From Acinetobacter geminorum (GTDB lineage: Bacteria; Pseudomonadota; Gammaproteobacteria; Pseudomonadales; Moraxellaceae), in assembly GCF_013009345.1 (NCBI RefSeq), contig NZ_JABELE010000008.1:134091-198090 (forward strand): 64,000 bases of DNA, given 5' to 3'. The position numbers were made by a program, and so were the translations under genes. Within the stretch, counting starts at the first letter, position 1. Each line of letters begins with the position of its first letter. Shown here one piece after another: positions 1-7,392 of this stretch. The notes below the pieces were generated by a model, which worked only from the letters and a program-made list of their open reading frames with translations, had not been told where the DNA came from and ran no database searches.

Positions 1-1
1 A

Positions 2-136
2 AAAGAATTAGGAGTTCACTATTTCGCCTGTGGTCACCATGCTACTGAGCGTTATGGAGTTCAGCGTTTGGCACAAGCGATCTCAAAACAGTTTTCAATT
101 GAAGCTGAATATTTTGAATTGAATAATCCGATTTAA
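2..136 (+). CDS. NIF3-like dinuclear metal-centre protein, C-terminal end (partial)
   Basis: The reading frame is open from base 2 to a TAA at 134-136 and encodes only the last 44 residues of a gene that starts outside the window. The segment has the pattern CGHHATERYGVQRLA, which fits the C-terminal metal-binding region of the NIF3/YbgI family (hexameric proteins with a dinuclear metal site; molecular role poorly defined). Identification rests on this short motif, so the family call is likely but not certain. Confidence 0.7.
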   Translation, partial: KELGVHYFACGHHATERYGVQRLAQAISKQFSIEAEYFELNNPI

Positions 137-281
137 TTAAGTCTTTTTTTCAATCTGTGTTATGCGTATTAATTAGATCTTTATTGTGTATAGTTCTTTA
201 AAACGATGCCCTATTGTGACCAGAATCATTTACAATAGAGCCACTTAATTGTATAACCCAGCAAATGCAAGGAATAGGAAC

Positions 282-908
282 ATGACAACCATTACTTTAC
301 CTGCACTTCCATATGGCTATGATGATTTAGCGCCACATATTAGTAAAGAAACTTTAGAATACCATCACGATAAACACCACAATACCTATGTTGTTAACTT
401 AAACAACTTAATCAAAGGGACTGACCTTGAAGGTAAAACTTTAGAAGAAATCATTAAAGCAACTGCTGGTGATGCATCTAAAGCTGGTATTTTCAACAAT
501 GCTGCTCAAGTTTGGAACCACACTTTCTACTGGAACAGCATGAAGCCAAACGGTGGTGGTAAGCCTACTGGCGCAATCGCTGCTAAAATTGACGAAGCTT
601 TTGGTAGCTACGAAAAGTTTGCAGAAGAATTTACTGCTGCTGCAACAACTCAATTCGGTTCAGGTTGGGCTTGGTTAGTTGCTGATGAAGTAAATGGTAA
701 ATTATCTATTACTAAAACTTCTAATGCAGACACTCCACTTGCACATGGTCAAATTGCTGTATTAACAATTGACGTATGGGAACATGCTTACTACATCGAT
801 TTCCGTAACTTACGTCCTAAATACATCGCAACTTTCTTAGAAAGCCTTGTCAACTGGGACTATGCAAATGCAAAACTTGCAGGTCAACCAGCTGGTGTAG
901 AGAAATAA
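282..908 (+). CDS. sodB: Superoxide dismutase, iron type
   Basis: Cytoplasmic enzyme that dismutates superoxide to oxygen and hydrogen peroxide. The protein is 208 residues, normal for FeSOD. Metal ligands are visible as His28 (EYHHDKHH), His80 (VWNHTFYWN), Asp164 and His168 (DVWEHAYY). The AAQVWNHTFYW segment and its Gln point to the iron rather than the manganese subtype. The frame extends upstream to a TTG at 249, but the ATG at 282 has an AGGAA ribosome site just before it and gives the conserved N-terminus. The gene is monocistronic and ends at a strong terminator. Confidence 0.95.
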   Translation: MTTITLPALPYGYDDLAPHISKETLEYHHDKHHNTYVVNLNNLIKGTDLEGKTLEEIIKATAGDASKAGIFNNAAQVWNHTFYWNSMKPNGGGKPTGAIAAKIDEAFGSYEKFAEEFTAAATTQFGSGWAWLVADEVNGKLSITKTSNADTPLAHGQIAVLTIDVWEHAYYIDFRNLRPKYIATFLESLVNWDYANAKLAGQPAGVEK

Positions 909-923
909 TTTTATTTCTGTATG

Positions 924-955
924 AAAAACCACCCTGTTTTGGGTGGTTTTTTTAT
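924..955 (+). terminator. Rho-independent terminator of sodB
   Basis: An 11-bp inverted repeat (AAAAACCACCC / GGGTGGTTTTT) with a 6-base loop is followed by a T-run, 15 bases after the sodB stop. Confidence 0.9.
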
Positions 956-1054
956 TTTTAATACAGCAAAAGCATATTAATCAAGCAAACGATTCATTTT
1001 CTTTAATATTCTTATTGACGCTTTTAGATTTCATCCATAAAATGCGCATCAGAT

Positions 1055-1130
1055 TCTCCAATAGCTCAGTCGGTAGAGCGACGGACTGTTAATCCGCAGG
1101 TCCCTGGTTCGAGCCCAGGTTGGAGAGCCA
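1055..1130 (+). tRNA. tRNA-Asn (anticodon GTT), copy 1
   Basis: A 76-base cloverleaf with encoded CCA end. The acceptor stem is TCTCCAA/TTGGAGA, the anticodon GTT is at 1088-1090, and the T-loop contains GGTTCGAGCCC. It is first of three nearly identical tRNA-Asn genes. It differs from copies 2 and 3 only in the last acceptor pair (A-T here, where the others end in C-A/T-G). Confidence 0.95.
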
Positions 1131-1138
1131 TCTACTAA

Positions 1139-1214
1139 TCTCCCATAGCTCAGTCGGTAGAGCGACGGACTGTTAATCCGCAGGTCCCTGGTTCGAGCCC
1201 AGGTGGGAGAGCCA
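1139..1214 (+). tRNA. tRNA-Asn (anticodon GTT), copy 2
   Basis: A 76-base cloverleaf with acceptor stem TCTCCCA/TGGGAGA, anticodon GTT at 1172-1174 and encoded CCA. It begins 8 bases after copy 1, so both are probably cut from one transcript. A terminator follows directly. Confidence 0.95.
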
Positions 1215-1221
1215 AGATTCT

Positions 1222-1252
1222 AAAAGCCCGCATTTATTGCGGGCTTTTTATT
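1222..1252 (+). terminator. Terminator after tRNA-Asn copies 1 and 2
   Basis: The hairpin AAAAGCCCGC / GCGGGCTTTTT with a short loop and a T-run begins 7 bases after the CCA end of copy 2. Confidence 0.85.
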
Positions 1253-1394
1253 TTCTGATTTTCTAATACTTTTTATTATTCTTAATAAAATCAACGTTTC
1301 GAGTATTTTTAAACCAATCGGTTAGATATTCTCTTTAATTCTGCTATTAAGGCTTGACCCAGCCCCCTTTCCTGCCTAAAATCCTTTTCCAGAT

Positions 1395-1470
1395 TCTCCC
1401 ATAGCTCAGTCGGTAGAGCGACGGACTGTTAATCCGCAGGTCCCTGGTTCGAGCCCAGGTGGGAGAGCCA
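1395..1470 (+). tRNA. tRNA-Asn (anticodon GTT), copy 3
   Basis: A 76-base gene identical to copy 2 by eye, with anticodon GTT at 1428-1430 and encoded CCA. It lies 180 bases downstream of copy 2 behind its own upstream sequence, and both copy 1 and copy 3 are preceded by AGATT, which suggests a tandem duplication that took a little flank with it. Confidence 0.95.
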
Positions 1471-1478
1471 AAATTCTT

Positions 1479-1510
1479 AAAAACCCACTCATCATGAGTG
1501 GGTTTTTATT
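1479..1510 (+). terminator. Terminator after tRNA-Asn copy 3
   Basis: The stem AAAACCCACTC / GAGTGGGTTTTT with a 6-base loop and T-run starts 8 bases after the tRNA. Confidence 0.85.
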
Positions 1511-1526
1511 TGTATGATGCCTTCAC

Positions 1527-1970
1527 ATGTTCGAATCGAGTCACTTATTTTTTATTGTTTTAGGTTGCGTAAGCACCTGTATTTTTCTTGTTGTCTGTTT
1601 ACGTCCATATTTATTTCCAAAACAAAAATTCTTTGCTCGCCCTGTCATTACAAACTTTGAAACTCAAATGTTTATACGTTTAAAACAAAGTTTTCCAAAT
1701 TATCATGTGTTAGCACAAGTGGCTTTTAGCGCTTTAATTACCAGTAATGACTATAAAATTCGTAGTCAGTTCAATCGTAAAGTTACTGACTTTGTTGTGC
1801 TCAACGACAAGATGGAAGTCATGGCCATTATTGAGCTAGATGACCCTACCCATCTTGAAAAAGTAGAAGAAGACCGTATTCGTGATCAAATGCTTACTGA
1901 AGCAGGCTACCTTGTAAAGCGTTACACAAATATTCCTACTGTACGCCAATTACAAAAGGATATTCATTAA
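1527..1970 (+). CDS. DUF2726 domain protein with one N-terminal membrane helix
   Basis: A 147-residue protein. Residues about 7-28 form one hydrophobic helix (FFIVLGCVSTCIFLVVCL). The rest matches the DUF2726 pattern: KVTDFVVLND, IIELDDPTH and a final AGYLVKRY. That core resembles the PD-(D/E)xK nuclease-like fold, where the ELDD and DFVV stretches would supply the acidic residues. Its cellular role is unknown. It stands alone between the tRNA block and a convergent small gene. Confidence 0.7.
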   Translation: MFESSHLFFIVLGCVSTCIFLVVCLRPYLFPKQKFFARPVITNFETQMFIRLKQSFPNYHVLAQVAFSALITSNDYKIRSQFNRKVTDFVVLNDKMEVMAIIELDDPTHLEKVEEDRIRDQMLTEAGYLVKRYTNIPTVRQLQKDIH

Positions 1971-1974
1971 CAAG

Positions 1975-2175
1975 CTATTTCGTTTCAGAATTTGCAGCTT
2001 CTTTCTCTGCTATTCTTTTTGCCATCTCTAAACGCTGCTGTTCATATTGTTTTTTATTCTTAGCATCACTTTTTGCAGCCAAGAAAAGTATTCCAATAAT
2101 TAGAAAAGGAATAAGTAAACCTAATCCCATTAATAACCAAGGAACAGATTTTTTTTCAATAGGTTGCTGGCTCAT
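1975..2175 (-). CDS. Small single-pass membrane protein, unknown function
   Basis: A 66-residue protein starting MSQQPIEKK, with one hydrophobic segment at about 14-34 and a charged coiled-coil-like C-terminal tail rich in Lys, Glu and Gln. The longest open frame starts at 2241, but that extra N-terminus runs into the terminator of the upstream esterase gene, so the ATG at 2175 (GAAGAACTT before it) is the better start. I do not recognise a family. Confidence 0.55.
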   Translation of the reverse strand: MSQQPIEKKSVPWLLMGLGLLIPFLIIGILFLAAKSDAKNKKQYEQQRLEMAKRIAEKEAANSETK

Positions 2176-2229
2176 AAGTTCTTCAAACTCAAATAGTATC
2201 GATTTCAGAATGCGTAACAATATAACAAA

Positions 2230-2258
2230 AAAAGGGCCCACTTTAGGACCCTTTTAAT
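2230..2258 (-). terminator. Terminator of the esterase gene
   Basis: On the minus strand the hairpin AAAAGGGTCC / GGGCCCTTTTTTT (with a bulge) follows the stop at 2282 and ends in a T-run. Confidence 0.75.
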
Positions 2259-2281
2259 TTGAATATTTTAAATCCAAAAAA

Positions 2282-3619
2282 TTATTGTGCGACTCCAGTA
2301 CATTCTGGTTTTCCACTAGCATCAATTATGGATGGATCTACAACTGCATTTGTCTTAGCGGGCATATTAGTTTGAATAAATTGATAGATATCAGCATTTT
2401 TACAAACAATTGCTTGAGTATGCGTAGCATTTTCTACTAAATCTAGTTTAATGTTAGGTGAACCTAAAGTTACCAATCCAGCTACCATCATTTGAGTAAT
2501 TGGATAAGGCACATTGGTATCATTTTTACCTTGAGCAATATATATCGGTTTATCTAAACGCTTTGTACCAGGTTGACTTGCGAGTAAAAATTTCTGAACC
2601 GTCTCATTTGACCTGAAATTAGTAACATCAAGTCCCGGATAATCCATAACTTTTTTACCTGGGTTATCAGTCATAAATTTAATAATATCTTCTTTAAATT
2701 TATTAATTAGACTAAGGCTCGGATCAGCACTATCTAAACAAAGACCATTTTCTCCTGTAGTTCCTTCTGCAAACTCAGCTAAAGACTTCGCTCTTGTTTG
2801 AAATATATCTCTATATTCAAAACGTGGTTCATAGGCTTTAATACCAACACCAGTTAAAGCGGCGTAAGCTAGCAGAGTAGCATAGGAGTCAATAGAAACT
2901 CGTTTATCTAAAGCTACATTACCTGCAATTTCTTGCTGCTCAATTAATGCTAATGCATTTGGTGCTACATCAAGAATAATTGTTCCCAAACTCGACGCAG
3001 GCGCGCCTGCAACTGCACCTTTATATGTTATATCTGTATTTGCATATTCAGCAGTACCTATAGATGCCTGACCTCCTTGTGACTGACCTACAGACATCCA
3101 ATCGCCATTTAATTGTGAGCCATAACGATCTTTTACTGCTCTAACAGCTGCTAATGCTGATTTTGCTTCACTCGCTAAATTAAGATATGGATGGATTCCT
3201 TTTGTACCAAGACCTTCATAATCTGGGGCTACAATCACATATCCAGCAGCTAATAAAGTATCAGCTAAAATTTTGAAGCGTGGATTAATCGTATTATTGC
3301 TTGGTGCACAACTATCCCCTACTCCTACAGTGCCGTGCTCCCATACCACTACGCGATAACCATCCTTTGGTTGAGCAACTTTCGGGAACATGACTAAAGC
3401 AGTTGCTTCAGCTGTTTTCCCTTGTACATTCATCATGTTATAAGTCATTACTTTTATAGATGAAGCACCACTTAAGGTATCCTTAGAATAGGCTTTTTCA
3501 GAAACATAAGTTTTATCGGGATTAACACCAATATAGTCATCATCATCGTCATTACACGCTGTAAGAAATAGTGCTGAAATTGACAATGTTATAGCTAAAG
3601 CAATTTTTGACCGTTTCAT
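2282..3619 (-). CDS. Secreted lipoprotein alpha/beta hydrolase (lipase/esterase family)
   Basis: A 445-residue protein with a lipoprotein signal peptide (lipobox LTAC, Cys22) followed by an Asp-rich stretch NDDDDDY. The body is an alpha/beta hydrolase: an oxyanion region WEHGTVGVGDSC, then APDYEGLGT, then the nucleophile elbow GQSQGG with the catalytic Ser. The late HTQAIVC segment probably supplies the catalytic His. It resembles secretory lipase-like esterases of the outer envelope. The substrate is not evident. Start chosen at ATG 3619 with AAGGAT upstream. It is monocistronic, between two terminators. Confidence 0.8.
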   Translation of the reverse strand: MKRSKIALAITLSISALFLTACNDDDDDYIGVNPDKTYVSEKAYSKDTLSGASSIKVMTYNMMNVQGKTAEATALVMFPKVAQPKDGYRVVVWEHGTVGVGDSCAPSNNTINPRFKILADTLLAAGYVIVAPDYEGLGTKGIHPYLNLASEAKSALAAVRAVKDRYGSQLNGDWMSVGQSQGGQASIGTAEYANTDITYKGAVAGAPASSLGTIILDVAPNALALIEQQEIAGNVALDKRVSIDSYATLLAYAALTGVGIKAYEPRFEYRDIFQTRAKSLAEFAEGTTGENGLCLDSADPSLSLINKFKEDIIKFMTDNPGKKVMDYPGLDVTNFRSNETVQKFLLASQPGTKRLDKPIYIAQGKNDTNVPYPITQMMVAGLVTLGSPNIKLDLVENATHTQAIVCKNADIYQFIQTNMPAKTNAVVDPSIIDASGKPECTGVAQ

Positions 3620-3675
3620 AGAATATCCTTTTTATGTGTTATTTATTCCGCATATTTTTATGCACAAATATTAAG

Positions 3676-3708
3676 ACATAAAAAAAGTGCTCTGCATAGA
3701 ACACTTTT
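3676..3708 (-). terminator. Terminator of ubiC-ubiA
   Basis: On the minus strand AAAAGTGTTC / GAGCACTTTTTTT forms a hairpin with a T-run about 20 bases after the ubiA stop. Confidence 0.8.
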
Positions 3709-3728
3709 CAACCTCACGGTCATTTTTA

Positions 3729-4607
3729 CTATATGAAATTTAAAAATATTCCTAGAAAAATGATTAATCCCACCCAACGATTGTGACGAAATGCCCAGAA
3801 ACATACTTGAGGGTCGCGGTCTTTGGTTTTAATTGTTTGATATACAAAATCAAATGCGACTACAGCTAAAGCAATAATCGCCCATGGGAATAAGATATTT
3901 TCTAAATATAGTGCAGTACTAATCAAAACAAGGCTAGATGCTTGTAAAAACGCAATAATCTGGATGTCATATCGACCAAAAAGAATAGCTGTAGATTTCA
4001 CACCAATCTTTAAATCATATTCACGATCTGTAATTGCATATTGAGTGTCATAAGCCACAGTCCAAGCCAAATTACCAAAATAGAGCAACCAACAAGTTAA
4101 ATCTGGAGTTTTACCTACAGCGGTAAAGGCCATAGGAATAGACCATGAAAATGCTGCGCCTAAAAATACTTGAGGTAAGTTGGTATAGCGTTTCATAAAT
4201 GGATAAATAAACGCTAGAAATAATGCCCCAAATGACCAGTAGAAGGTTTCGATCGGTAAAAAGAACAACAGACACGCACTTGCTAAAACAAGGCCCAAGA
4301 ATACATATACAGCTTCTCTTGCACGAATAATTCCAGTTGCGAGCGGACGGGTTTTAGTACGCTCTACATAACCATCTACTTTACGATCAGCAAAGTCATT
4401 AATCGCACATCCAGCAGCGCGCATAAAAATCACGCCTAAAATCATGACAAATAAAATACCTAAATCAGGTATTCCTTTTGATGCAACCCAAAGTGCCCAC
4501 ATGGTTGGCCAAAACACCAGTTCAGTACCAATTGGCTTATCAAATCGACATAGATAATAATAAGCCTCTAAACGCTGACGCCATGTTGTGCCTGTTGCAG
4601 TCGTCAT
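3729..4607 (-). CDS. ubiA: 4-hydroxybenzoate octaprenyltransferase
   Basis: Integral membrane enzyme that attaches the polyprenyl chain to 4-hydroxybenzoate in ubiquinone synthesis. The 292-residue protein has about eight membrane helices and both aspartate-rich motifs that hold Mg-diphosphate: NDFADRKVDG (Asp71, Asp74) and DTQYAITDREYD (Asp187, Asp194, Asp198). Its start overlaps the end of ubiC by 4 bases (ATGA), so the two are translationally coupled and share one transcript, as in many proteobacteria. Confidence 0.95.
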   Translation of the reverse strand: MTTATGTTWRQRLEAYYYLCRFDKPIGTELVFWPTMWALWVASKGIPDLGILFVMILGVIFMRAAGCAINDFADRKVDGYVERTKTRPLATGIIRAREAVYVFLGLVLASACLLFFLPIETFYWSFGALFLAFIYPFMKRYTNLPQVFLGAAFSWSIPMAFTAVGKTPDLTCWLLYFGNLAWTVAYDTQYAITDREYDLKIGVKSTAILFGRYDIQIIAFLQASSLVLISTALYLENILFPWAIIALAVVAFDFVYQTIKTKDRDPQVCFWAFRHNRWVGLIIFLGIFLNFI

Positions 4608-5113
4608 AGTAATTCCTTGTCGTGCTGCTGATTTAAAAAAGCTTCAAAAGCCGGTAAGAATGTTTCTTGGACGATAAATTTACATCCATGCCAAGTATAG
4701 CAACTTTGTCGCGTCCAGCCTTCTGGCAAACGAATGACACGTCGGTCACAAAGCGGAGTCGTTCTTTGAAATAGAAAAAAGCCAATCGGTTTAGAACCAA
4801 TGTGCTGAAATATACGCGCTTTTTTTTGTAAACTTTGAATTGGAAAAATACTTTTTGCTTTCACCCACGGCTCTGCTTCACAGCCATATAAATAGGTTTC
4901 TCTCACCCATGAAGTATGAGCATGAGGCATGTTCATCCATTGACTATCTGCAAAAGTTAAACGCTGAAAGTGTTCTTTAAAGGGCTTCACACTGAACTGG
5001 CCACCACCAAGCTCAGTTAATTGTTGAGTCAGAGAACCAGAAGCATACAACCATGTTTTCAACTCAGGATTTAAAGCCTTTTCCTGTTTAAGTACTGGTT
5101 GTCGTTTACGCAT
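4604..5113 (-). CDS. ubiC: Chorismate pyruvate-lyase
   Basis: Cytoplasmic enzyme that converts chorismate to 4-hydroxybenzoate plus pyruvate, the first committed ubiquinone step, directly feeding UbiA encoded downstream. The 169-residue length is normal for the family. Conserved segments include WLYASGSLTQQL near the N-terminus and RETYLYG in the middle. The four-base overlap with ubiA supports the assignment. Confidence 0.9.
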   Translation of the reverse strand: MRKRQPVLKQEKALNPELKTWLYASGSLTQQLTELGGGQFSVKPFKEHFQRLTFADSQWMNMPHAHTSWVRETYLYGCEAEPWVKAKSIFPIQSLQKKARIFQHIGSKPIGFFLFQRTTPLCDRRVIRLPEGWTRQSCYTWHGCKFIVQETFLPAFEAFLNQQHDKELL

Positions 5114-5196
5114 AATCTGCTCACATGAAAACTCGCACCTAGTTTACTCCAAATTTTTGATAAAAAACGTAGAGAATTCAATCAACATTCCAAGCA

Positions 5197-5227
5197 ATAA
5201 AAAAGCCTGCATAAGCAGGCTTTTTTA
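5197..5227 (-). terminator. Terminator of glnA
   Basis: The hairpin AAAAAAGCCTGC / GCAGGCTTTTTT with a 4-base loop lies 12 bases after the glnA stop. It is symmetric, but only minus-strand genes flank it. Confidence 0.9.
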
Positions 5228-5238
5228 TGAAATATATA

Positions 5239-6654
5239 TTACAGGCTGTAATACATATCGAATTCAACTGGGTGAGTAGTCGTGTTAAGACGACGTACAT
5301 CTTCAGTTTTAAGTTCGATGTATGCATCAAGCATTTCTTTAGTGAACACGCCGCCTTTTAACAAGAATTCGTGATCTGCTTGAAGTGCTTCAAGAGCCAT
5401 ATCTAAGCTATGAGCAACTGTTGGGATTTTTGCTTCTTCTTCTGGAGGAAGATCATACAAGTTCTTATCAGCAGCTTCGCCCGGATGGATCTTGTTTTGG
5501 ATACCGTCGATACCAGCCATTAACAATGCAGCGAAACCTAAGTACGGGTTCATCATTGGGTCTGGGAAACGAGCTTCGATACGCTTACCTTTAGGGCTAG
5601 AAACGTATGGAATACGGATAGAAGCAGAACGGTTACGTGCTGAGTAAGCAAGCATAATTGGTGCTTCGAAGTGAGGAACCAAACGCTTATATGAGTTTGT
5701 AGATGGGTTTGTGATTGCATTCAATGCACGAGCGTGCTTGATGATACCACCGATGAAATACAATGCCATTTCTGAAAGGCCTGCATATTCATCACCAGCA
5801 AACAAGTTCTTGCCATCTTTAGAGATAGACATATGAACGTGCATACCAGAACCGTTATCGCCTACCATTGGTTTAGGCATAAACGTAGCTGTTTTTGCAT
5901 ATTGGTGTGCAACGTTCCAAACAGCATATTTAAACTGTTGAACTTCGTCAGCTTTACGGACAAGCGTATTGAAGCTCACACCAATTTCTAACTGGCAAGA
6001 AGCAACTTCATGGTGATGTACTTCTACACGACCTGGGCCCATGATGTCTTCGATTTTTGCACACATTTCTGCACGCATATCTTGTGCAGAGTCAACTGGA
6101 GGAACTGGGAAGTAACCACCTTTAACACGTGGACGGTGACCTGAGTTACCAGACTCGTAATCTTTACCAGTAGACCAAGCAGCTTCTTCAGCGATTAATG
6201 TATGACGAGCGCCAGACATATCGATGTCCCATTTCACTTCATCAAATACAAAGAATTCTGGCTCTGGACCAAAGAATGCAGTATCACCAATACCTGTAGA
6301 TTTTAAGTATTCTTCTGCACGGCGAGCAATCGAACGTGGATCACGTTCATAACCTTGACCAGTTGAAGGTTCAATAACGTCACAAGTCACAACTACAGTT
6401 GGTTCAGCAAAGAACGGGTCGATAAAACCAGTTTCCGCATCTGGACGTAAAATCATGTCAGATGCTTCAATGCCTTTCCAACCAGCGATTGAAGAACCAT
6501 CAAACATTTTACCGTCTTCAAAAGTATCTTCATCAATAGAATCAGCTGGGTAAGTTACGTGCTGCTCTTTACCCTTAGTATCAGTAAAGCGAAAATCGAC
6601 CCATTTTGCGCCACTTTCTTGTATGAGTTGAAGGACCTTGTTCGCCATGCTCAT
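5239..6654 (-). CDS. glnA: Glutamine synthetase, type I
   Basis: Cytoplasmic dodecameric enzyme making glutamine from glutamate, ammonia and ATP. The 471-residue protein has the class I signatures: MFDGSSIAGWKGI, EVHHHEVASCQLEIG (metal-binding His/Glu), NGSGMHVHMS (ATP/glutamate site) and the adenylylation site NLYDLPPEE with Tyr400, so it should be controlled by adenylylation. The start could be either of two in-frame ATGs (MSM); the outer one is used. The gene stands alone, without ntrBC beside it, behind a sigma-54-type promoter. Confidence 0.97.
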   Translation of the reverse strand: MSMANKVLQLIQESGAKWVDFRFTDTKGKEQHVTYPADSIDEDTFEDGKMFDGSSIAGWKGIEASDMILRPDAETGFIDPFFAEPTVVVTCDVIEPSTGQGYERDPRSIARRAEEYLKSTGIGDTAFFGPEPEFFVFDEVKWDIDMSGARHTLIAEEAAWSTGKDYESGNSGHRPRVKGGYFPVPPVDSAQDMRAEMCAKIEDIMGPGRVEVHHHEVASCQLEIGVSFNTLVRKADEVQQFKYAVWNVAHQYAKTATFMPKPMVGDNGSGMHVHMSISKDGKNLFAGDEYAGLSEMALYFIGGIIKHARALNAITNPSTNSYKRLVPHFEAPIMLAYSARNRSASIRIPYVSSPKGKRIEARFPDPMMNPYLGFAALLMAGIDGIQNKIHPGEAADKNLYDLPPEEEAKIPTVAHSLDMALEALQADHEFLLKGGVFTKEMLDAYIELKTEDVRRLNTTTHPVEFDMYYSL

Positions 6655-6714
6655 TTTGCTCCAATGAAATTTTGTTGCACTTGTTGAGTGCGTGTTAGTT
6701 GCTGGTATTTATTA

Positions 6715-6730
6715 AGCAATTCTCATACCA
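6715..6730 (-). promoter_or_regulatory. Sigma-54 (RpoN) promoter of glnA
   Basis: On the minus strand the sequence TGGTATGAGAATTGCT fits the -24/-12 consensus TGGYAYR-N4-TTGCW, with GG and GC separated by exactly 10 bases. Transcription would start near 6704, about 50 bases before the glnA ATG. Enhancer-like NtrC sites lie further upstream. The call rests on sequence match plus the known nitrogen control of glnA in other bacteria. Confidence 0.75.
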
Positions 6731-6802
6731 ACTTCATGAGACTTACCTAAAACATTGAATTACTTATAAGTATTCATGATTTAGGCCCCTTGTCTTGAAC
6801 CC

Positions 6803-6808
6803 ATTATA
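6803..6808 (-). promoter_or_regulatory. Possible sigma-70 -10 element (upstream glnA promoter)
   Basis: A perfect TATAAT lies on the minus strand. The -35 position would fall in the NtrC-like site at 6826-6842, and no good TTGACA is visible. An activator- or repressor-dependent sigma-70 promoter overlapping an NtrC site would match the arrangement of glnAp1 in enteric bacteria. Confidence 0.4.
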
Positions 6809-6825
6809 CTGTTTGCTTGAGTAAA

Positions 6826-6842
6826 TGCACCATATTCACACA
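6826..6842 (+). promoter_or_regulatory. NtrC-like enhancer site 1 of glnA
   Basis: TGCACCATATTCACACA matches 13 of 17 positions of the NtrC consensus TGCACYAWWTTGGTGCA; the left half is perfect. It is centred about 130 bases upstream of the predicted sigma-54 start. Confidence 0.55.
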
Positions 6843-6877
6843 TTTTCAAATTATGGCATATTTAAATAGCTCATTAT

Positions 6878-6894
6878 TGCCCTAATTTAGTGCA
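6878..6894 (-). promoter_or_regulatory. NtrC-like enhancer site 2 of glnA
   Basis: On the minus strand TGCACTAAATTAGGGCA matches 15 of 17 positions of the NtrC consensus. Its centre is 52 bases, close to five helical turns, from site 1. It also forms part of a perfect 7-bp dyad (AGTGCAA / TTGCACT) at 6889-6907. Confidence 0.6.
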
Positions 6895-6907
6895 AAATCG
6901 TTGCACT

Positions 6908-7392
6908 GATATAACCCGCTGCATCAATATCTAACAATCGTCCATGATCATAATACTTTCTTATATATAATGCTGAGATTCTTATCGGATTATCTGAAAA
7001 TAATCACTCCGTTGACATCAATTTTCCTCAATGAGTTTCTTTGGTTTATTTCAGCAACTTAAATTTATGACTTAAACCATCAGTTAGTTAAAAGCCTTCT
7101 GCTTTAGTTAAAATCTAATAATTATTTTTCATTTTTATGAATTTTTCTAAATAAATACACTATTTAGTCGCTATCTGACCAGTTAATAAGACCACATACA
7201 GTAGATCCCACATTACTCGGCAAAAATTAAATTTTACTATTCATGTTCATTTTCATTCACTTATTTTATACAGGCCAAACTTGCTTTTATTATTAAAAAA
7301 AACTAAAAACTATATGCATAAATTTTTGTTATAAATAAACAAACCAAAAGTTATGTTTATAAAAAACTTAAAAGCATTCAAGGATTTGAATA
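6908..7392. other. AT-rich intergenic region without a recognisable gene
   Basis: This 485-base stretch lies between the glnA control region and the peptide transporter gene. It is very AT-rich, contains no open frame with a convincing ribosome site, and must hold the promoter of the transporter operon near 7320-7380, although I see no clear -35/-10 pair. No repeat or RNA structure stands out. Confidence 0.5.

Noticed and set aside
6889..6907. AGTGCAA/TTGCACT dyad read as an NtrC site by itself
   Set aside because: Its half-sites are in the wrong order for NtrC (GTGC..GCAC). The better match is the overlapping 17-mer at 6878-6894.
6961..7080. 30-codon open frame in the glnA-transporter gap
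   Set aside because: No ribosome site before its ATG and no protein-like signal.
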